Assembly: GCA_963070105.1 (NCBI GenBank)
Contig: OY718808.1
Coordinates: 3,945,738-4,009,737 of the forward strand
Length of the DNA: 64,000 nt
From: Litomosoides sigmodontis
Taxonomy: Eukaryota > Nematoda > Chromadorea > Rhabditida > Onchocercidae
Direction of reading: 5' to 3'
Each line of letters begins with the position of its first letter. The stretch's first letter is position 1. Below the pieces are notes generated by a model. That model ran no database searches. It was not told the origin of the DNA and was given only the letters and a program-made list of their open reading frames with translations. This document shows positions 28,338 through 41,042 of this stretch, piece by piece. The position numbers were made by a program, and so were the translations under genes.

Positions 28338-29774
28338 TATTACTTGTACTAACCTCTCATGCAACCTGAGATTCTATAAACTTTAGTCGTAAACACCACA
28401 AATAGAAAACATTCATACCGTAATTGCAGCTCGGATAATTACAAGCAAGTTCATATCAAGAAAAGTCCTTCGTTAGCATCAATCTAATTTAGTAATTAAT
28501 ACCTTTGCATACACAAAACTTCTGCAATCAATCTAAATGTATGCAAATGTTGTCTGCTTGAAATGTGAAACAAGAGTGACTTACAAACCAGTAAAATGAC
28601 TTTGCCAAATATGTTTTACGCGGAAGATAGTTCCAGGAATTTACAACATTACGAGTGTACCAGTGGACAATCAAATACGTAAGAGAATCATTCACTAAAC
28701 GTACGCTATAAACACGTCACTCGCCTCCTCTCTCCTCTTGAGCAAACCAATGAAAAGCACGGGTTAAGTGCTTAGTTGCAGAAAAAAATGAGAGATATGT
28801 GAAAGTATGATGGTGCATGAGGCGGTCTTCCTTTTTTCTCTATCTTTAATTAATTCCCTGAGGGTTAATTAATTTCTTGTGATTGATGCTTTTGTTGATA
28901 ACTGCTGCACGTGATCGATCATGTTATCATTATCAGTGATAGATGTGTCTTTCTACTTACCGTATTGATAAATTACTGTAATGTTGGAGTTAAGATATGC
29001 AGTGTTTCTGGGTTCAATAACTGTTGCAAGAGATTCTCATCAAATTCCACAATTATAAAATGATTAGCTGGAACTATCGACTGTTCAAATTTCCTGATTT
29101 TTTTTTCATGCATAGAGGAACATTTTATCCTAATTTTATTGATTTTTATCAAATTCAATCTTTTATTTTTTGGAGTATGAAAGATGATGGAATTGTACAA
29201 GTTAACATGTTTTTGTAATGGCCAGATAAAGAAGGACAGTATTCTCATGGTGAAAATTATCCAGTAATTGAGTAAATAAATACAGAGTTTTTCAGTTCTC
29301 AATTGTTTTATTTGGTAAATTTTGTCTAGTGATCAGTGTGGCAGAATGAAAATTACATTGTTTGTGTGCTTTTTATAGTTGTAAATTATCGGCAAAACCT
29401 TTAGTCTTTTAATTGACATTGGATGAAATTTATAGTTACTCAGCAAAAATGAGCAATGCATTTCAGTCTTCATAGACGAGAAATTCTGTCTCTAAAGATT
29501 ATTTGAAATTCAAAAATGGTTTGATGCTGCAAAGAGAAGTATGCATTGGAGAAGAATTATAATGAAATTTTTTTTGGTGAACGAGTAGTATCGGTAATTT
29601 CTATCGAATAGGACAGAACTCTTTCTTCCCCTCTCTCTCTCTCTCTCCTACTGTTAGTATAGAATTAGGTGGGAGTAATGTATATATTTTCAATATCTTG
29701 AATAAAGCGGAATGTTTATGACATCTTGCAGATCATCCTCTCAAGTAAGATAAGAGGAAGAAAAAATTGGGAAA
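28338..29774. other. intergenic region
   Basis: Upstream of RAB5IF. No supported exon. ORFs on both strands near 28973-29302 overlap each other, are rich in AT-driven codons and have no family features. A (CT)n tract lies at about 29632-29650. Confidence 0.5.
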
Positions 29775-29993
29775 TCATCCATGTCGTCGCCGCTTGGAGT
29801 ATTTTCCTGGAATGTAAGCACTCCGACTCCGATAATGATGTGAGGAATTATTACGTCGAAAACGTTTGCGATTTTTTGATCGTGAATGCGACCGTGAACG
29901 ACGACGATCGACTGACACGGGACGAAAAGGTGGTGCGCTACGAGATCGTGCCAATCGAGCATTCATGGTTGCTTGACGGGCTAAATTGTTTGC
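29775..29993 (-). CDS. Arg/Ser-rich C-terminal exon of an unidentified protein (partial)
   Basis: An aattccag acceptor at 29994 starts an exon in phase 0 with stop at 29775-29777. It encodes about 72 residues: NNLARQATMNARLARSRSAP, then VDRRRSRSHSRSKNRKRFRR and a Lys/Arg-rich end. RS and RR dipeptides like these occur in splicing and mRNA-export proteins. Codon choice is clearly not AT-driven. I could not find its partner exon. The RNase H1-like gene ends at 30166 just upstream on the same strand, so this may be an alternative 3' exon of that gene or the end of a gene whose other exons are interleaved with it. Confidence 0.6.
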   Translation of the reverse strand, partial: ANNLARQATMNARLARSRSAPPFRPVSVDRRRSRSHSRSKNRKRFRRNNSSHHYRSRSAYIPGKYSKRRRHG

Positions 29994-30165
29994 CTGGAAT
30001 TGAAAATGTCCGAATGATAAGGCTAAATTTGCATTTCGTTTTATGCAATAAACATAGGTTGTATGGATTTTTACAGATTTCATGTAGTCTGGTATTCAGG
30101 TCGCATAAGGCATGCATAAATTTACGTGAGATTTGCTAACTTAAGTGAGCATTTAAGTGCTTGCA

Positions 30166-31330
30166 CTACGTGCTATCCTCGTCTTCCAGATAAAGGTTTA
30201 CATAGCTAATGTTTTTAGAAGGAATTATTCCTGAAAGCCTAGCCTCTTCATTTCCGTGCTCTCCTTCGTGGCCAAAAACGTGCTCGAATTGTACGCCATT
30301 TGGAAATTTGCTAGCCAGTTGTTTCAGTTGAAAGTATTCATTATGAAATCGTCCATTAAAACCATCGTTATTCATTGCACATATAAGCGGTAGGAAATCG
30401 GTACGTAAGATAACATTTTCACCTCTGAAGCAAATTTCAACCGTTTAAATTGGTGTGACTCAGAAAGCCAATGCGTATCCAATTGTTGTAACACTTATAA
30501 GTAACATTTGCATACTTAATAATTAGTAATTATTAATTTTACTTGTAAAAATTCCATTTTTGCAGTGATTTCAATGCTGTTTTGGCTGCAATTATCTCAG
30601 CTAATCCACTATTATGTTCATAGCCATGAATTGCTTTGCTTCTGTTTAAGGGATGATTGGGTCCGAAGTAAATACCAATACCGGATGCGCAATTATCGAT
30701 GCACGAACCATCGGTGTAAATCTTGAAATGATTGGAAAATCTGTTTTGATTTTTAGTTGCAAAATTATTCATATTATTACTTGCTCTTTTTTTCTTCTCC
30801 CGCAAATATTGTTCCTTTCTCGAATTGAACACAGTAAGGTAATCTTAGCAAGTCTCTCAACTATTTGACGGCTTGTTTATATGGGCATTGACATTCACAT
30901 CATGCCGTTCATTTAACCTTCTTTTTTCAGGAATTTTCAGGAATGGAACTTTGTGAAGCAGGAAACAAACGACAATAGGCGGCAATGCGGTTGCATTTGT
31001 ATCAGTTCCAGTAAGTTCGCTAGATTTAGTGACACTGGCGACGTTATCACTACTATCAGTGGTTGATTGTGTTTGCGAACATTCTGGAAACTTTAAAATG
31101 TTTAGAGAATCGGAACTGTTATCAAATGAATTCTGTCAAATGAGTCATAAATTTGAACATTGTCAATTCTAACCTTCCTATAAACACTTCACTCATGCTC
31201 AATCAAAATTTCTTTTACTCCGAGTTTTGCCAGTGATACCTTCAAGCATTGTGTGCATCGGCGAGAATATCCTGGTGAAGCCGTGCCAGTCAGTACTGCG
31301 ACCCACAAGCCTAACTACCAAACGAAGCAT
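30166..31330 (-). CDS. RNase H1-like protein lacking the last catalytic Asp (5' structure uncertain)
   Basis: RNase H1 cuts the RNA strand of RNA-DNA hybrids in nucleus and mitochondria. The last exon (30424-30166) and the previous one (5' limit about 30843, to 30543) join in phase. Catalytic motifs seen: Asp in FKIYTDGSCIDN, Glu in SGLAEIIAAKTALKSL, Asp in ENVILRTDFLPLICAMN, and the flexible His in FGHEGEHGNEEA. The last carboxylate of the family (GNExADxLA) is absent, because the frame reads GNEEARLSG. The 5' end is ambiguous. One reading from ATG 31330 (MLRLVVRLVGRSTDWHGF) looks like a mitochondrial presequence and joins in phase to 30843. Another frame of the same exon (LWVAVLTGTASPGYSRRCTQ) faintly recalls the hybrid-binding domain and joins to an open stretch at 31132-30900. 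RNase H fold confident, activity doubtful. Confidence 0.8.
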
Positions 31331-32006
31331 TAGTCGTTAGCATATAAAATAATCATAACTACTAGTAAACGGCCATCTTTATAAGAGAATTATTTGAAAA
31401 TTTGCATATTTCTCAATTAATAAGAGTGGTTTAAAAAGGATTTCTTGTACGAAACGGATGAAAATAGGGCTGAATTGAATTATGAAAAATTTAAAATTAG
31501 TCTGTGAATCTAAATTATGTAATCGGAAAGTAGACTGTTTATCGTATCCAAGCGGGATATTTTCTACTTCATCTTTTCTACATTGATTTGTTCACCTAGA
31601 AGATTGAGTTTTCTCAATAAAAAATATTGCGTAAATGAACAAGTGTGACATGGATCTGTATAACCATTCATCGTGATCAAAGTAATCATTGGAGGAGGAT
31701 GGGACAAAACATTTAGAGAAAACTCAAAACTCAATTTAAATAAAGCTTCAGAAATTGTTGGTGCTATGAAAGTTTGATGTTTTGCATCGCTTTCTGAAGA
31801 TAGGGAAGAATGGCCGTAAAGTCCCGGTCAGTTGTGGTCAATGGTTCAAATGAAACATAAAAGCTCTGATTGTCTAACGAAAATTGAAGTCAGTAAGAGT
31901 GTGACATTTAAGAAGTTAGGAATTTCGAAAATCAACACGTGACAAATTTCATTTGACTGCTTCATTAGTATTTAAATGGTTTATAAATTGAAAGTGACCA
32001 TTGCTG
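31331..32006. other. divergent intergenic region
   Basis: Shared upstream region of the minus-strand RNase H1-like gene and the plus-strand RING-array gene. No coding exon seen. Confidence 0.5.
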
Positions 32007-35000
32007 ATGGGTAGAACAATGTCAAGCGGTAATGGTACGATAAGAGTGGAGTGTCGAATATGTTTGAAGATGTGTACCTTCATAGAGATGCAACAAATAT
32101 TACCCTGTTTTCACTTATTTTGTCGAGGATGTATCACTATCCTAACATCCCACCAAAAAGTATGTAATTCCATTTTTAATTTTATAAAATTTAAAACCGG
32201 ACGAATTTTAGACTTGTTGTGTTAGGTTGGCTCGAATTGTTTGTTCATGGTTGCGATGGCACTCTAATTAGTGCTAAAATATACAGTCTAATTTAGCTAA
32301 CAGTATTAACTTTTATTGTGAAATGATGAAGTGAATTATTTTAGATCAATGAAACAGACAACGATCACAAGAGCAAAAAAGTTTCCGCAGATATGTTGGT
32401 ATTAGTTTAAAATGTCATAGAATTAAATAATTGGCATCAAAAGCTGCCGGTGAAAAAAATCATAATAAAGTGTTAAAGTCGATATAAGTAAGTAAGTCAT
32501 TTATTTAGACTTGTCCAGCAACAAATTGTTATTCGCTAATTCGTGGTGCTTTAACGGACTCACTTCCACTTACCATAAATTACTGCGATAATATGATGTG
32601 TCCGAAGTATCTTTTTTTCTCTGATTTACTGATTTACTTGTTTCATTCTCTAATTTACTTGATAATTTCAGTTCAAAAAAAAAACCTAAACCCACTTTCC
32701 TGCAAATAACAATACTAATTCAACTATTTTATCAGTCAGTGTGCTCGGCAAAATTGATAGTAATCTTGCAAATGCTTTTTTTTGTTTTTAATTCCATTTT
32801 CTTTCATTGTTTCAGAAAATTATCACAATTTGAATCCACCCGTTTAATCGCATGTCAGCACGAACTTTGCACCTCATGCCTTGATGAATCATTGCAGCGA
32901 CTACCGCCCAGTCAGTTTTTTTTTCTTTTTTCAAGCATTTGCTTAATTTTTGGAGAATGAAAATTTTTTAATTTTGTCAGCATAAATTAGCATATGTGGC
33001 ATTCAGTGGGGAAGATTTAAAAGTGATAAATGCGACTTGTTGGCCGTCCATCCCATGGAATGATGCTTGTCTGATTTTACCTTTGCAGCTTGCATTGTCG
33101 AAGATTGCAATCGAAGTATTCTTGAAGTGGAAGATGCGTACTTCTGTGATAATTGCAGCAAACAAACGGCTGATCCAAAAGCACTACTCACTACGACTTG
33201 CTGTAAATGCCATTTTTGCGAGCAGTGTTTTGAGAATCGGGTGGAAGTGGGACTGTTAAACAGTAAGTGTAATTAATGGTTATTAAATAATGTATAGCAA
33301 AAAATTAAATTCATTTAACTCACTTATGTCGATCATATTGTTTGCTTGGCAATTGATGAAATTAAACTTTTCAATCTTTTCAATTTTTTTTCTAACAAAA
33401 GAAATATTTTGTTTGCAGAAGAAACGCTTATATGCATTGATGGAAAATGCTTGTCAAAAAAAAGGAAAAACGAAAGTGAGGAGGTATGGGAATGTTTGTT
33501 TCGATGTATTTTCAAATGTTGTTTTCTACGCTCTTCGTAGTACCTTAGCCTACTTCATCTTCAAGTGTCGTTGCATTTTAACGCGTGTAACTTTTCAGGT
33601 ACACGTGAAATGTAAAGTGAAAGATGATTGTCAGCGTATAGCTCTTAATGGCTTTCCGTCAAATTCGGAGTGCAGTCATGACGTGTGCATCGAATGTCTC
33701 ACTGATATGATTGCTAATTGCGAAGCAAGCGGTACGTATCAACTTTACTCTTCCTCAACTCCTCATCCACACTTCCTGGATGATAATTTTTAAACTGAAT
33801 TTCTGTTTTTTTTTTGTGATTCCAATAATTCAAAATTTTATTTTCTTATTAGTCATTTGTAATGTAATGCATGTTTTGTTTAATTTAACTTAACCACTAC
33901 GAAAAAGGAGCTCAAATTCAACTTTTCTATCACCGCATGACAAAAACAGCACTACGCTTAAAATGTGTGCAGGAGTGTCTCCGATGTGTCCACAACCATC
34001 ATGCCGTCAGTACTATACGATTGAATCGGTGAATGCCTTACGTACACTCTTTCCACAAAAAGCGGAATTCTTTCAGAGATTTGATTTGAGCGAGCTAAAA
34101 GCGGATCTTTTTGGCAAAGACGACTCTGTGACAGTACCAGCTTTAAATTTTCACCGTTTAATTTTCACTACTGGCTAATTTATGAAAATCATACCATATT
34201 AGATCTAGTTGAAGGAAGTAGCAGAAACTGTTCGTAGATTGCATTTTCCACTTAAAAAAAATGATTGCGATCAGTATATCATTATTAAGGAGGTGATTCA
34301 GGTGTTTAATTTTCCAAAGTAAGATTGAGGATATCCATCCATTTGTAATTAATTTCATCTTTCAGAAAGGATAAAAATTTAGCAATAGGCTTGTATAGCA
34401 AATTTAACTATCAATAAGTTGTTCGTTGAATTTTTGTCAGCTTTTGATTTTAGAGAATGTTTCGGGCATATTTTCAGTTTGTGGATCTTTCATCTGACTT
34501 CGACTTTGCATCGAGACATATGACAGTACGCGTAATGACTGATAGTGATGAAGAACCGGAAATAATTTTAATTTACGACAAGCAGGGCACCGTTGGTGAC
34601 TTTATTCGCGAAGTTCGTCGTGTACTTAAGCTACTACCCTATGAAAAAGTATGTTTTACCTTAGTTTGACAATTTTAATTCTCTACATTCTTATTAAAAA
34701 TTTAATTGGGGGATATGCAAAGAAGTGAACGCATATAAAAAATAGTTCAAGTTGCGTGTGTTATTATTTTAATATCTTTAATTTTTCATCTTTATGTCTA
34801 AGATTTAAATTGGAAAACTTGGGAGAAGTTCAACTGTATGAAAAAATGCTAAATAATATGAGCAGTAATTGTAATTTCAAACATTAGTAATTTATTTAAT
34901 CACTAGAAGATGTGTACGAAAGAAGCTATTTATAAGATATTACCATTATTGATACAGTTCTCTAACATTTCACAAAAACCATTTATGCAAAATTTATTCA

Positions 35001-35286
35001 AAATAAATTCTGTTTAAAATATAAATTCCATCATTGCAAATAAAAATTCGGATGATTTCCTTATTGAATATTTCTCGAATTAAAAATTTTTCATTTCATC
35101 AAGATTTATGGCTATTTCATTAAACGTGAGGATGAAAATGAGACGGATCAAGAGATTGCCACCGATGCACAATCATTGACGAAGTGTATCAGTGAATTAC
35201 ATCTCACCTCAACCTCAATCGTTCACGTCGATATCACCGGCATTGTGCAGCAGAAATCGTCAAACAAAGCAAACGCTTCGAAGTGA
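32007..35286 (+). CDS. Multi-RING-like zinc-binding protein with C-terminal ubiquitin-like region
   Basis: Probably an E3 ubiquitin ligase or zinc scaffold; I cannot name an orthologue. Exons: 32007-32159, [missing link], about 32816-32915, 33089-33262, 33419-33483, 33599-33731, 33973-34127 (or 34133), 34478-34648, 35104-35286. From 33089 on they close in phase. Cys/His modules repeat: CRICLKMC with CFHLFCRGC; CQHELCTSCLDESLQRLP joining to CIVEDCNRS; YFCDNCS with CCKCHFCEQC; CIDGKC; CKVKDDC with CSHDVCIECL; and MCPQPSCRQYYT. The final exons (VRVMTDSDEEPEIILIYD, GDFIREVRRVLKLLPYEK, IYGYFIKREDE) look like a beta-grasp ubiquitin-like fold, at the C-terminus rather than the N-terminus as in parkin. 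Exon 1 ends in phase 0, while the second exon needs two bases from the one before, so at least one exon between 32160 and 32815 is unseen. Confidence 0.75.
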
Positions 35287-37413
35287 TCATAAATCTATTC
35301 ATTTGTGAGAAATTTTAATTTCACAAAAATCATTTCAGATTAATTGTAAAAGATAAAAAACTTCTCCGAGTGATTCAGTATGGATTAGTTGCAGTATGCT
35401 TAATTATTGTATAGATGTTGAAGGTGCACCATTCCATTCATCTTTTTCATCGGTCGATTCAATGAAATACAGCGATTGAAGTTGCCGAAATTATTTTTGC
35501 AAGAAATGAAAGACTAAAATTAGTAACTATCAATGATACAAGCTGAGAATGTTGCAAAAAAAAACGATAACAGAAAAATCAATACTGTATTATAACTTAA
35601 AAAAAGAAGAATCCTAATAATCTCTACGTGGCGAAAGGATAAAATCAGATAATAGAAATTGTAAATTTCGTGAAATTAATAACCAACAATAATTATAAAT
35701 GAAATTATGGCGCAAAAAATTTGTAATCGAATATTTCAAATATAGCAAATATTTTTTATTCTTTCCTATGATTGTGCATAATTAATAGGAATATATAAAA
35801 TATGAAATTATCTAAACTTGATTAGGACGTGACAGTGATTAACACTAAAAATCTCTCATCTTTTAATTTCATAAGTAACGCATTTATGGCAGTTATTGCA
35901 TTTTGTCACAAATATCATCAGCCTGTTATTTATTCAAGCAATTAATGGGTTTTCTTTTCCTGTGATTTCAATGCTTCGAATTTGTTAAAATTTCTTTTAA
36001 GCGAAATTTTTTGCAATTTTTTTTCTTTGTGTAATTCATAAAATTTAACAGATACAGAAGACAATTTGCACGCGCTGATCAAGTGACACCTTACATTCTT
36101 CGTGTAAAGCATTTAAATTGTTGGAAAAGTGAATAATTACAAAAATTATTTCATAAAATACCTTCAAAAAAGTTGTATAATTTTTAAGGAAAAAAAAGAA
36201 AAAATAAATTTCAATAAATTTTCGGTGAAAAAAAATTCCACAAAGTGTTGCATAATTTTTTGAGGTACAAGTGATACGCTTAATGATTTCAAAGCCGCAG
36301 GCGCAGTTAGATTATTTCGCCAGGTGAGTTATTACTATTAGGCGCAGACCATATAGAAGGAAGACGTCTGACAATTCCATGGCTGCCGCCCTCTTTTTCT
36401 CTCTCTCTCTCTCTCCCTCTCTCCTCTCTCTTTCTCTCTAAAATGCATGTGTATAGCAATCATGAGATTTAAGTTACATATTGAGTCAGCAATAAAGTCT
36501 CATAGTTAAACATACAATTTAAAATGATATCAATTATAAAATTAATTCAGATATTAATATATTGATAATAAGTTCATAATAGCATAATTGAAATTCAATT
36601 CAACTTTACACCACAATATTCCCTCTCATTTGGTTTTATCAATGGGAGTAATAAACGGAAAAATAAACTTACAATTTTGGTAAACAAGATAGCTCCGTGA
36701 AATGTATGAAAATGACATTTAAATTTTATGAACTTTTTTAAAACATTTGACAGTTCTAAAAAAACTAACATTGAATAATAATTTTTCAAAAATAAAACTA
36801 TGCATTTCTAACGTCATTGACTTGCCAATAAATTAATTATTAGCTAGCAACAATTACCACCGAATAATCAGCTTAACATTTCATTTCTAACTAATCATTT
36901 TTCATTTATTATTACTACTAGCTTTACTATTAGCGTATTTCCCTCTCACTTCAGAATATCATATTTGTGAAAATGATTTTTTACATCGCTGAGCGCAATC
37001 GTTGCATAATGTCAAACGCTTCTTAAAATGTGCATTTTCTTTTTTTGATTTTTAAAATTTCCTCTATTTTATTTTATTGAATGAATTTTGCTTGGAATTC
37101 GTCTACGCTTGCCTTTTTTTATGATAAAAAAATGACGACACGCATAATTTTAAATAAAATTCGTATCTGAAGTGTGTGTGTGTGTACATGAAGATTTGCT
37201 ATACGACACTTAAAACAAAACTAGAAAGTAATTAATCAGCTGTTTTAGCAAACATTAATTAATTGATTTGTTCATTGGAAAATAATTTACGCAGCAGAAT
37301 TTGTTCATTTGTAATTTCTTTTTTTTTAGCTTATTAAAAACTATCTGGTAGAATTGCTTTTTCTTTGTTTCAATTTCTAAAATAGAAATAGGTGGAATAT
37401 TTGTGTTTTGCAG
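35287..37413. other. intergenic region with CT microsatellite
   Basis: About 2.1 kb without a supported exon apart from an unproven first exon for the receptor downstream. A (CT)n tract lies at 36397-36440. ATG 36282 opens 13 codons to a gtgagt donor at 36323, but the phase does not match the receptor's first certain exon. Confidence 0.45.
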
Positions 37414-40347
37414 ATTTTATTCGATTTCACTATTTCAATCTAACAAATCAGGTTGCAAATTCATTTGAATATCAGGAAATGGTCCTATTTACATTTCTCG
37501 ATTTCATCCTTCCAAATCTCATCATATTACTTGCGATTTGGAAAGTTGAAAACGTAGGTATGAAATGGTATGTAATCAATTTAATGGCCGCCTATAGCAT
37601 TGGTAGTATTGGTCGTAGTGTAGGATTGGAGTTTGAAAAGAGACCTGAGTTATACGAGGGAACGCTCTTCTCCATGTAAGCTTTTACAAGAGAAAATTTT
37701 TTAAATTTAATTAAAAAAGTATTATTAGTGTGCAATTTTTTAGATAAAAATTGCCAGCTTAACTCATTTAGCTTTCATTGTCTGTTTAAGTTACTTATTG
37801 CAAAATAATTTTAAAAAATTAAAATTACCATGCATTTTACTGTGCGTCATCGATCTGCACAATCTAAAAGTATTGTTAAATTACAGCGAAAGTGATCGAA
37901 ATTAGTAAGCCGTAAAATGTTGCTAGCATAAATTATCAATTGGCTAGTTATTGTCAAATACAAATAGACAAATAGAACTTTTTGCTAAAAAAAAAAAAAT
38001 TATCAAACACGAAGGAATACACAGCATGAAATTTGTTGAAAAATCATTTGTAACTTTAAGCAGAAATTAAATTGCAAAATTGCTTTACGTTTCTTTTTTA
38101 CCTTAACCAATTAACCAACAATTTCAATCAATAAGGACAAGATAGATGTGTTAACTGTAAAGCAGAAAATGAATAATTCAACTCAAAATATTTTAAAAAA
38201 TTTTTAAATTAGAAGAAAAAAGTTTTCGTTTCCTTTTTTTTAGCCTTTATGGTTTAACAATATATTTACGAGCGGCGACATTCGCGCTTACACGTTTGAT
38301 AGTATTCTTCTGTATCCTTGAAATATATAGCATTTATGCTTTCAAAACAAAAATCCTTAAAGCATTGTACAAAAGGTTAGTTGGAATTTACACGTGTTCT
38401 TTCTCGTATTTTCACGCGTAAGAGTAAACAATGAAACTTTGGGCATAAATGTTTTTCAATTATTAAATTTTGCTTATTTTTGGGTTGATTATTTTGAAAC
38501 TAATTGATGATTTTTAAAAAATAAATTTTGATTATTTCTTATTTGTTGCATTTCGCATTGCGCCGTTACCGCAGTGTTTTTGAAATTATTTTAATAAAAA
38601 AAAAAAACGCTGCTTCATTTCTCGCTATTTTCTCCGCTGATACGTTTCAGGAAATCTCGGGTGTTTATTTTTATCTATTCATGCGCATTAGTGATTGCAA
38701 TTCCAGTTACTAGCCTAACAGTTACTGAAAATAAATTGATCACTGCAATTGTAGTGATGATTTATCTTGGCACAATCGCTATTTTATACCTCAGTTCGAT
38801 CATAATAATATGCGCCGTAAGTTAGCTTACGTGCAATTATTAAATTTGGTATATTGGAGGATTTAATAAAAGCAAAATTTGAATTCATTTGTTTTTCTCA
38901 TCAAGCTTTTTTTTCACTTCTTTCATCATTGCATTGTTACTTTTTTTCATTCAAACTGTTTTATAACTTTAAAAAAAAAAGGTGAAAAATTTTTTTGCTA
39001 AATTCTTTTTTCTTATTTCTTCCAAAAAAATTTGCACGCAATCATTTCTTAGTCTCTTTTTTTTTCTCCGCTTCTATCAAACACTCTTTACAACCTCTAT
39101 CAATTACCTCTTATTACTCTCTTATCAATTACACACTTTCTAACCATTTCAATTTTCAATGAAAAATGTGTGCCTTCTGCGAATGTGCGCTTTATCCCAC
39201 ACAATAAGTTAAATATTTTCCCTCTCTTCTCTCTTTCTCTCTTCCTCCCTTTCTCTCTCTCTCTCTCAATAATTTTGAGGCAACAAATGATTTTGCTCAA
39301 TTTTTGTTTTCAACAAAAGACAAATCTTTGCCTAATTTTGCAATGTTAGAGGAGAAATAAAAAAAAAAAAGGAAAAAAAAGAAGTGTTCCAATTACTACA
39401 GCAGACATCTTGCGCAACCGTTGAATATTTCATTCATTTCAAATCTTTTGCTGTTGTTGTTTTAATTGCAGGCAATTCACACAGCTTACAAACATAAATT
39501 ATTAAGTCAAAATCAGCAATTGAAAAATGCGCTAACGCCATTGATCCTCTACTTCCTGCCCATCACAGTCATTGATACTTTAATTGCAGATAAGTTATTG
39601 CTAATAAATTCATTAAATTTTGCAACATTTTCATTAATCCTAAAAGTATATTTAATTAAATTTCAACGGTTCAATATTGAAATGAAATTTTGTGCGGTAT
39701 GTTCTCTTCATGTTGTTCCAGTAAAATTATATTAGAAAAATTTTTAAGATTTAAAATTCAAGCGTAACAATAAATGGAATCATAATAATTATTTTGCCAA
39801 TAATTATTCTGATTAGTGGGAAGTAACTTTTTTCTCTTTTGCAAATTTTATAAAATTATTTCATGCAGTATTTTCATGCTTATTTGTTAACTTAAGAAAA
39901 AAACTCTGTCAGTTAAATTTTTTTTGAGATTCAAAAAAAAGAACAAAAATAAAAAATGAATAATAAATTGAATTACAGTTAGTGGTATTATACTTGTTAT
40001 CAATATTGACACAAATGTTCTGAAAGTTTTTTTACAAGTAAATGCCGCTACTGTAAGGGTATGATTTTAGTCATCTTTTTTTTCTTTGCCGCTCTCTTTT
40101 AAAATTCCTTTCATTTATTTAGAAGAAATGACGCATGCAATATTATTCCAAACAAAAAGAAATTTAAATTTCATTAAACAATTTCAATTTTCAGATACGT
40201 GCAACATTTCTAGCATTGTATACAATTTTCGTTTTACCACCATTTCGTCGTGCAATGTTCGATTTATTAGGGTTTAAACGTCATCAACGAAGTAGTGTGG
40301 TACCGCTGAATGCTACGAATTTGACCGTTGGACGAAATGGCATGTGA
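37414..40347 (+). CDS. Seven-helix receptor of nematode chemoreceptor type (5' end and one junction uncertain)
   Basis: Probably a serpentine G-protein-coupled receptor of a sensory neuron. Exons: 37414-37675, 38244-38375, 38651-38816, 39472-about 39690, 39979-40052, 40195-40347. The first three junctions and the last close in phase. Hydrophobic segments appear in order: FLDFILPNLIILLAIWKV and MKWYVINLMAAYSIGSIG (helices 1-2), LYGLTIYLRAATFALTRLIV (3), FIFIYSCALVIAIPVTSLTV (4), AIVVMIYLGTIAILYLSSII (5), LTPLILYFLPITVIDTLI (6), and IRATFLALYTIFVLPPFRRA (7) with a short tail. A possible N-glycosylation site (NLT) precedes helix 1. The first exon lacks an upstream ATG in frame; translation may start at ATG 37479 or in an exon further left. 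The donor of exon 4 is uncertain because its obvious donors are in the wrong phase. Family (SR class) not determined. Confidence 0.7.
39221..39267 (+). repeat. CT-rich simple repeat
   Basis: Impure (TC)n/(TTCTC)n tract in an intron of the receptor gene. Confidence 0.85.
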
Positions 40348-40518
40348 CCGTACGTTTGTTTCATAATTTAAAAAAAATTAAAAAAAAAACTAATTTTAAT
40401 AGTTTTTTTTGATTAAGCAAATTAAAGAACTAATTTTAATTTGTTCACCCTTTTAGCCAAAATATAAAATTAAATTTTCAATTGTTGAAAATGCTTTCCG
40501 TTGCAATTAGCTGATAGC

Positions 40519-40524
40519 AATAAA
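40519..40524 (+). promoter_or_regulatory. candidate poly(A) signal of the receptor gene
   Basis: AATAAA about 170 bases after the receptor stop codon. Plausible but not decisive. Confidence 0.35.
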
Positions 40525-41042
40525 CAGCTAACTTTAGCTCTGATATGCTCGATAGGAAGAAAATTAGAAAAAAAAATGAAATTGACAAATATTTGTTGAA
40601 GTATCAACTTAATTACACACAGCGAGGCTTTTTCGTCAATTCAGATTTGTCTACAAAAAAAAAACCAACCGAAAAAAAAGCTGATTTTGCTCGTTTGCGT
40701 TTGTTTCATAACTTTTTAAGTTAGTTTCACTTTTTTTGGCAAAAAAAAGAAAAATGAAAATCAAAAATAATTGATGAAAAAATTAAATAACAGCAAAAAA
40801 TTTACAAGTTATGTCTAACATAAAAACTTTTCCAACTGGAGGAAGCGAGTATGGATAAAATTTTAATGCATTTTTAACTCATAGCAATTTCTAATGAAAT
40901 TATTTAAATCTTTGCAATTGCAAACAAACAGACGAAAAAATACACGAACTACACCTCATCCTTAGCACTTACTTACTTACGTGATTAATTAAAATATTTA
41001 ATTTTAGTCCAATTTCACTAATTATTTAACAAATTTACAGGA

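Noticed and set aside
29726..30139. 137-aa plus-strand ORF
   Set aside because: It lies antisense to the RS-rich exon, whose acceptor and codon choice support the minus strand.
36282..36322. Possible first exon of the receptor gene (MISKPQAQLDYFA then gtgagt)
   Set aside because: Its outgoing phase leaves two bases, while the next certain exon needs one; joining them gives a stop codon.
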